DNA of 64,000 bases from Thalassia testudinum. Taxonomy: Eukaryota > Streptophyta > Magnoliopsida > Alismatales > Hydrocharitaceae. The notes beneath the pieces were generated by a model. That model did no database searches. It was not told the origin of the DNA and saw nothing but the letters and a program-made list of their open reading frames with translations. The translations under genes were made by a program, and so were the position numbers. The first letter of the stretch is position 1. The number at the start of each line of letters is the position of its first letter. Positions 58,487 to 64,000 of this stretch are shown in pieces. The stretch spans positions 15,134,501 through 15,198,500 of the forward strand of contig JAZHRO010000024.1 in the NCBI GenBank assembly GCA_037157565.1. The letters are read 5' to 3'.

Positions 58487-59922
58487 GTTACAATATCTAT
58501 CTAAATTAGTGAACTGGCTCTAGTAGGCTCTACATAAGAGAGAAGTACAATTTTTTTTTGAGATTAGGAGAAGTACAATTTTTGAGTTATATATTATCTA
58601 CCTCCTACTAAATTGAAGTTGTTTTGAAAGTGTTAGTCATAGAAGATCAGTTGACATACTATTCCGTATTAATTTACTTATTATTGATCTTTTGATTTGC
58701 AATTCTCAATTGCCCACATTAGTTTCCAAAGATGCTCAATGCTAGATAAATTAATTTGAACAATTGTGTAATCTTAACGAATAAAAAGTGTTAGAAATTT
58801 TGCCTTAATAATTAAAGAATTGCAATATCATTGCCTTGGTGGGAGAGAATACTAATGCACTATTATGACTTATGAAGGGTAAACTATACGATTGCTAAAA
58901 ATCAAATAAAGTTTCTTCATACGGAAACAATATTTCTACATCAACTCCAAATACAAGCATTTCTAACTACTTCTTATAGACAAAATCTAATCCTTTTTTC
59001 CCAATACCTACCCTCACACAATTTCTCTTTTTCAAAAAGAAAAACCAATTTCGTCACACCCACAACCTCCTCTTGCAATTACAATCTCTCCTCTTGGCCA
59101 TAACATTATGGCTATCATGCTAGTGATAACGGTGATCGATGTGGTTCCAGTGTAATAGTAGTGATCAAGTATCCTTTTGAGGTTATGCTTAATCAATTTG
59201 AACCAACCAGAATATCCAAGTCAATTACATAAGGAATTGTCAATTGCACATACACAAGAAGCTTTCAACATCCTACTTGAATGATGGTACATCCTATGGA
59301 AGCTGGAACTTCCAGTGCACTAAATATGGTGGTAGAGTGTTAGCTCAAAGATATGGAGCCACCTGTCTTTGGCAGGCAAATTGGCTTTCTTTTATGATAG
59401 GTGGTCCAATATGTCCATTACAACAATTTATGACATGTCACAGGGAATTAAGCCATGTCTAAATGATGACTACATGGATGAATGCCCTTGACCACACCAC
59501 ATTAGCTTCTCGAGTTTGAATAATAATGCGTCCTTTATGGCGATTTTGTTAAGGTGGTCTCATGTTATTTGATTGATGTGGCCTCCTTGAGCAAGGTTGC
59601 CCCTTCTTTAGATGAAGCCTCTTGTAAGTTTGTTGCTTGGAAGATCAAGTTTCTCTAAGGGCTATCGTAGTGATGCCCACTAGGCAATAGGTAGTTTCAA
59701 TTGAACTTTTCAGTTGGTTGAGAAGATGTCCTGGCGGCTGTTCCCTCACTGAGGAAGCCTTATTGGAGAGGTTTGGTAGGGATCTACCTAAAAGTTAGCT
59801 AAGTGCCCTTGATAGGACCTTGCTTAGTGACTTGTCGCATTGTGTCTGCTAGAGTTCTTTGGGTTTTGTTCCGTTTGATTGAATTCAAGGGATTTAGGGT
59901 CATTTGGGCCTTTCATCACATA
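58487..59922. other. Intergenic region, no supported gene
   Basis: AT-rich to about 59090, then a more complex segment with a 72-codon frame (59244-59462, MHIHKKLSTSYLNDGTSYG...) and T/G-rich DNA. No domain recognised; probably decayed repeat. Confidence 0.35.
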
Positions 59923-59927
59923 GTATG

Positions 59928-62611
59928 TGTTCATGGACGTTTCTGTGCGGATTTAAAGGCGTATTACATTGCAGTAGAACCGACAAAACGTTTAAACAAA
60001 TAATTTTATTACTCGAACAACTAGAGTATCCGAGGTCGAACACAGGGAGCAAACTCAGTACTTTGTAAAACCCAAGAATACAACTGTTAAATGCAAATAT
60101 AATTGATTCAAAGAGTTTTTAAGAAAGATGTAAAAAATTAGAATTAGACGTCTGATTTATGTATCAGACGTCTTAAATGTGATCTTTCTTTCTCTTTTTC
60201 TTCTTCTGCTTTGCCTTTCGGATCTCTTTGCAATCTTCCCTTGTCCTTCTTCTTCTTCTCCTGCGAAGACTTCTAACCTTTCTGTTTTCCTCCTTCGCCT
60301 GCGAAGACTTCTTTCTTTCTTCTTCTTCTGTCTTGCTTCTCCTTTCTTCGTTGCCTTCTTCTTCTTCTTTGTCTTGCTTTCTTTTTCTTCTTTGTCTTGC
60401 TTCTCCTTTCTTCTGCAGCGGCCACGTCCTTCTCCTGCAATCAGCCTGCCTGCACAGGGGAACAAAACCTAACCCTTCTCCCTCTACCCGCGCGTGTCTC
60501 TCTCTCAAGCAATTCACTCTAACTGCTCTACCAGAGCCACAGTCTCAATCGGGTCGGATCGTACCCGGGACCAGGCGCACCTGCAGGTGTGTGATGCGCG
60601 AGGAGTGCGTAGGTTTAGGTCGGGTCGGATCCGCCAGGTCCGCGTGGTCAGGCCGCGGACGAGGCGGGTGGGGTCAGTGAGGGACCTCACCCCTGTGTTT
60701 TCGAGGCGATAAGAATAAAGCGTAAAATCAACTTATACGTTACCTGCCGGTTGCAATCCCACGATGTGGGACTATCTGGTCTCGCCTTCACGCGCGCCTG
60801 CAGAAACCTCGTCGTGCGCTTGCCCCGCAGCTGCTGGCTCTGCTAGCGCTCCTCGGCTGGATTCGTTCACCTCGCGACACTTGCATTAGTATGCAGAACC
60901 TGTAGTCTGGAAGACCGGGTGCCTGGAGCTTCGCGGGAGCTTCATCAGAGGTCGTCCATGGCGGCAGCAGCTCGAGTCCTGTCGTACACAAAACGCGCCT
61001 CTCGGCCAAATCAGAATAGATAGAGACCTTCGCCGTGGCACGGCGAAGGCGGTGGGCAGTGCAGCAGGCCGCAGGTCGGCCTAGGCGTGCGTGCCTAGGT
61101 CAACCTGTGGCCGGAGATGGTGGGTTGGTCGGGGGGTGGTTGTGGAGGGCTGGAGTGGCAGTGGGAGGGTGGAGTGTGTTCCTGGAGGTGAGGCGGAGCT
61201 TCCGAGGTGGTTGGCGAGCCGTGTGGAGGGCTGGAGTGGTGTGGGCGGCTCGCCGGAGTGCGGTCGGAGGCGAAGACGATGGAGGTGGTTAGCGTCTGTC
61301 GAGGGTCGATCAAGGGAGATAACAGGGGGAAAAGAGAGAGGAGAGGATGGAGAACGTATCTGGGGTTGTCTGGAGTGAAGGGAGGCAGTGGAGAGGACGG
61401 CTCGTGACTGCCGTCGTCGGGGAAGAAAGACCCTGGGGGAGGAAGCGGCGACGAAGATGAGGTCAGGAGCTTGCGCGCAGGGTACAGCGCGCCGCGGAAG
61501 GAAGAGGCGGAGAGGACTCTGCTGCTGGTATGGCAGCAGAGTGACGAGAAGGAGGGAAAGCGGTCGCCGGAGCTTGTGGGTCGTTTGGCCGGAGATGGGA
61601 GGGAAGAAATTTGGAGGGGATCTCCGTCAAAATCAAGCTTAAGATGAGTGGCCGGGTCCGAGGGGTGTTTTATAGGTGCTGGCCGCTCCTATCAGAGCGT
61701 GAAAGACGCGCAATTAGGTCAGCCGGTTCGCCGGAGTTGGAAGGAAGAAAGATACCCACATCTCTCGTGCGTTCGCACGAGAGATTGGGTTCACACCAGC
61801 GAATTTGATTGGCTTTAGAAGGAAGGGAATTCCTCAGAGAATCTCCCTTCCATTTCTGGGAGAGAATCTCTGAGGAATTAGAGAGCCATCTCTCTCGAAA
61901 CTTCGTCGGAGCTCGGTTCTGCCCTAGCAATGGCGGCAGGACCGGTTTGCAAAGAAGGCGAGGAACCTAGGGGGCTCTCTACAAGGATATTCAAAAGATA
62001 GGGACCTCTTTGTGATTTGGGTGTACTAAATTGCAAAGTAGGTCAAGATGACCCCTCCTTAGGTCCAAATTTTGGTACAAACCTAATTTGGACCTAAGGA
62101 ATCCAATGGAGAAGTTAGATTTCAGGTTTGACCTTGTTTGACTGGATATTTTGCGTAAAAACCCAAATTAGGTTAATTGAAGAGCTATGACCCTAATCTA
62201 GGTCAAACTAGGTTCCAAAGGTCAAATTAAGTGTTCTAAACCCTAGAGTATGTTTTTTCATGATTTGTAGAGGGTTTACTTGCTTTTTGTTCTGACCAAA
62301 ACCTTGTTAATTTAAGCGGGTCTGTTTTAGGGTTACCAAGTGTCTTTTAGTTCTTAGATTGCACATGAACCCATTTCTGCTTGACTCAACCCACTTTTTA
62401 TCTTATTTAGACCATTTGACCCATGTTTTGCCTCTAAGAAATCCTGTTTATCTACTGCAATGGCAAAATTGCAGTTTTAACCTTTATTTCATGTTTTCTT
62501 CTCAGAGCACTTGTTCCTTTAGTTAAGCCTTCTTCTAGGTTATGTAGGAGCTTTTGTCTTCTTTATTAGGTCAAAATGAGCTAGTTATGGCTCATGATGA
62601 GGCTCTCATCA
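59928..62611 (-). mobile_element. Solo LTR G, same family as LTRs of F
   Basis: 2684 bp with the perfect duplication GTATG (59923-59927 and 62612-62616). On the minus strand it starts TGATGAGAGCCTCATCATGA at 62611 and ends CATGAACA at 59928. It aligns with the F LTRs throughout, is more diverged from them than they are from each other, and keeps the USE/TATA module, the hairpin, the purine-rich tract and one GACGTC pair (60147/60167). Confidence 0.9.
60731..60772 (-). promoter_or_regulatory. USE/TATA module, solo LTR G
   Basis: GTCCCACATCG on the minus strand (60772-60762), then TATAAGT (60737-60731) after 24 nt. The hairpin GTGAGG/CCTCAC lies near 60677-60690 and the first TTTT on that strand at 60467-60464, a predicted RNA of about 245 nt. 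Confidence 0.5.
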
Positions 62612-62616
62612 GTATG

Positions 62617-64000
62617 TATGTGTGATATTTGTGAGGGTTGATTTCTCTCTCATCAAATATTGGTGGTGATCATGATGTGGTTGCCTTTATGACATCCTGG
62701 AGGTGGAAACTATAAATGGTGATGATGGAGATAGTGTTGATGGTCATGGTAATTATGGTGATGATGGTTGCTTTTTATGAGTATTAGTGTCAAGAGGTGA
62801 TTGATAATTACCTAATCTTAGTGTCATTTCATGCATAACTTTGGTAATTTCGAGACATTTTGTAAATAAATACTCATAATTAGTATAATATTTGGTTTAT
62901 AAGCTCAAATTTCTAATTATTGCATTTTATTACTTGTAGAAATAAGGAGAATAAATTTTGTAAAGATGGAGCGCATAAGCTTTGTAGAGCTAACAGTAGC
63001 ATTCTGGAGGCCTAAGAGAATGAGAGATGGCCCAAACATTTATGGAGGAGAGATTATAGAGGAGAAACCCTATTTGAGCTCATCATATCAATTTCCATTC
63101 TTCTTAGGCTCAAATACAGTACTTAAGCTTAATCAGATCCACCAAAATCCTAATTTCCACCATAATTACCCTTTTACCCCTAAGCCTATCACATATTTAC
63201 CATCCATGACACCCTTGGACATCTTCTTTAATCCTTTTCCAACAAGGTTACATGTCCAAGAGTGGATCCCTCCCATCTCTCTCACTTTCCTTATAAAAAT
63301 CAATCAAAAAGAGAAAACTAATCCCAGTTGTATTCCTAATTATGAAATCCCTATTAGAACCAATTTAGTTTCAATTTCCCTTACCAAAACCACATGTTAA
63401 CCCTTCTCTCAGATAATCCCACATCCAATACCTTTCTCTCTCTCTTCCTTCTAAGATTTTAGCCAATCAAAAGAGAAATCCTAATCCTAATTTCGATATT
63501 CATAACATCTTGATATACCTTTATTATCTTTGCCATAACGTTCTCATTCGAAGTTCAAATTGAGTGATTCAAGTTGCATTTGAAAACTAATTTCAAAGAC
63601 TACAACTTTTTTTTATATTAAATTTGAGATTTAGAAAGTAAAAGGGCCAAAATTAGAACACAAGTCCTAGCTACCTTAAAAAGATGTTACAAAACCCTCT
63701 ATATAAACCCCTACAAGACCCATTGGTAAAGGGCCCCATCTATATTCTTCTTCCTCTCTTGTTTCTCTCTTTCTTAGTCATGGGGTCTCTATGGCCAATC
63801 TCCATCTCTCTACCACCGCAATCGTCATCCACTATCGGTCTTTCGACACCACCACCCTCACCGAGACATCCCTTTGCTCTCTTCTCTCTCTACTCTCTCC
63901 CTCTCTAGTTCCATTTTGTAATCTTGACATTTTTTTCTTAATAAAAGTTTTCTTTGATTAGTTGCTTTCATCTTCATTAGTTTAGTGTTTAGTTCATAGT
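62617..64000. other. Right edge; no supported gene
   Basis: GAT/GGT-rich DNA (62620-62780) and AT-rich DNA. A CTCTATATAAACCCC TATA-like box near 63699 precedes a C/T-rich segment, which could be a promoter or LTR continuing off the edge. The frame 62966-63400 (144 residues) begins MERISFVELTVAFWRPKRM but matches nothing I know. Confidence 0.35.

Noticed and set aside
62966..63400. 144-codon frame near the right edge
   Set aside because: AT-rich, no domain, and no gene context; insufficient to call a gene.

Overview
The window reads as nuclear DNA of a flowering plant. It has intron-containing genes of plant-specific families, GT-AG introns, long-LTR retrotransposons with plant tRNA primer sites, MITEs and long AT-rich gaps. 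Nothing prokaryotic, organellar or ribosomal was recognised. Species cannot be named from this sequence. Roughly 55% of it is LTR-retrotransposon DNA. LAYOUT. 1-3311: edge of a minus-strand element (iMet-tRNA primer site, chromovirus-like) with a 2.0-kb LTR whose ends are long inverted repeats. 3312-4481: remnant of an element with a tRNA-Asp primer site. 4482-7800: LTR-like repeat E1, split by SIRE/copia-like solo LTR D1 (4795-6506, TSD CAATG). 8470-22802: a nested stack. Repeat E2 (minus) is split by solo LTR C (9408-22066, TSD TAGCG), which is split by the full-length non-autonomous element B (11409-21382, TSD CCAAC). 22803-30869: mostly AT-rich, with a proline-rich wall/GPI-type protein gene (28208-28615) and an array of paired GTAC palindromes. 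30875-40739: full-length minus-strand element F (TSD CCGCC), a relative of B. 43822-44183: Tourist-like MITE. 45092-46123: two-exon B-class GATA factor (+). 47079-52257: eight-exon TPX2/WVD2-like microtubule protein gene (minus). 53876-54431: hAT-type MITE. 56755-58481: second SIRE-like solo LTR, D2 (TSD GTTAC). 59928-62611: solo LTR G (TSD GTATG), related to those of B and F. GENES. Three host genes are supported. They are unrelated in function and show no sign of acting together; they are islands among repeats. MAIN OBSERVATIONS. (1) LTRs of three different lineages carry a 10-bp palindrome, CAGACGTCTG, in pairs exactly 20 bp apart: 8 pairs in D1, 9 in C, a matching array in D2, and one pair in each B/F/G LTR. 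The same layout occurs with other palindromes: CCTAGG pairs at 19 bp inside the chromovirus-like LTRs, and GTACCGGTAC pairs at 19 bp near 30.2-30.4 kb. (2) Every B/F/G LTR has an exact match to the plant snRNA upstream element (RTCCCACATCG), 24 nt before a TATA-like box. That is the spacing of Pol III-type plant snRNA genes. A 5' hairpin and a first T4 run about 240-250 nt downstream follow. (3) B and F share a long ORF with no recognisable gag, protease, RT or integrase; it is open in the older copy and broken by one stop in the younger.
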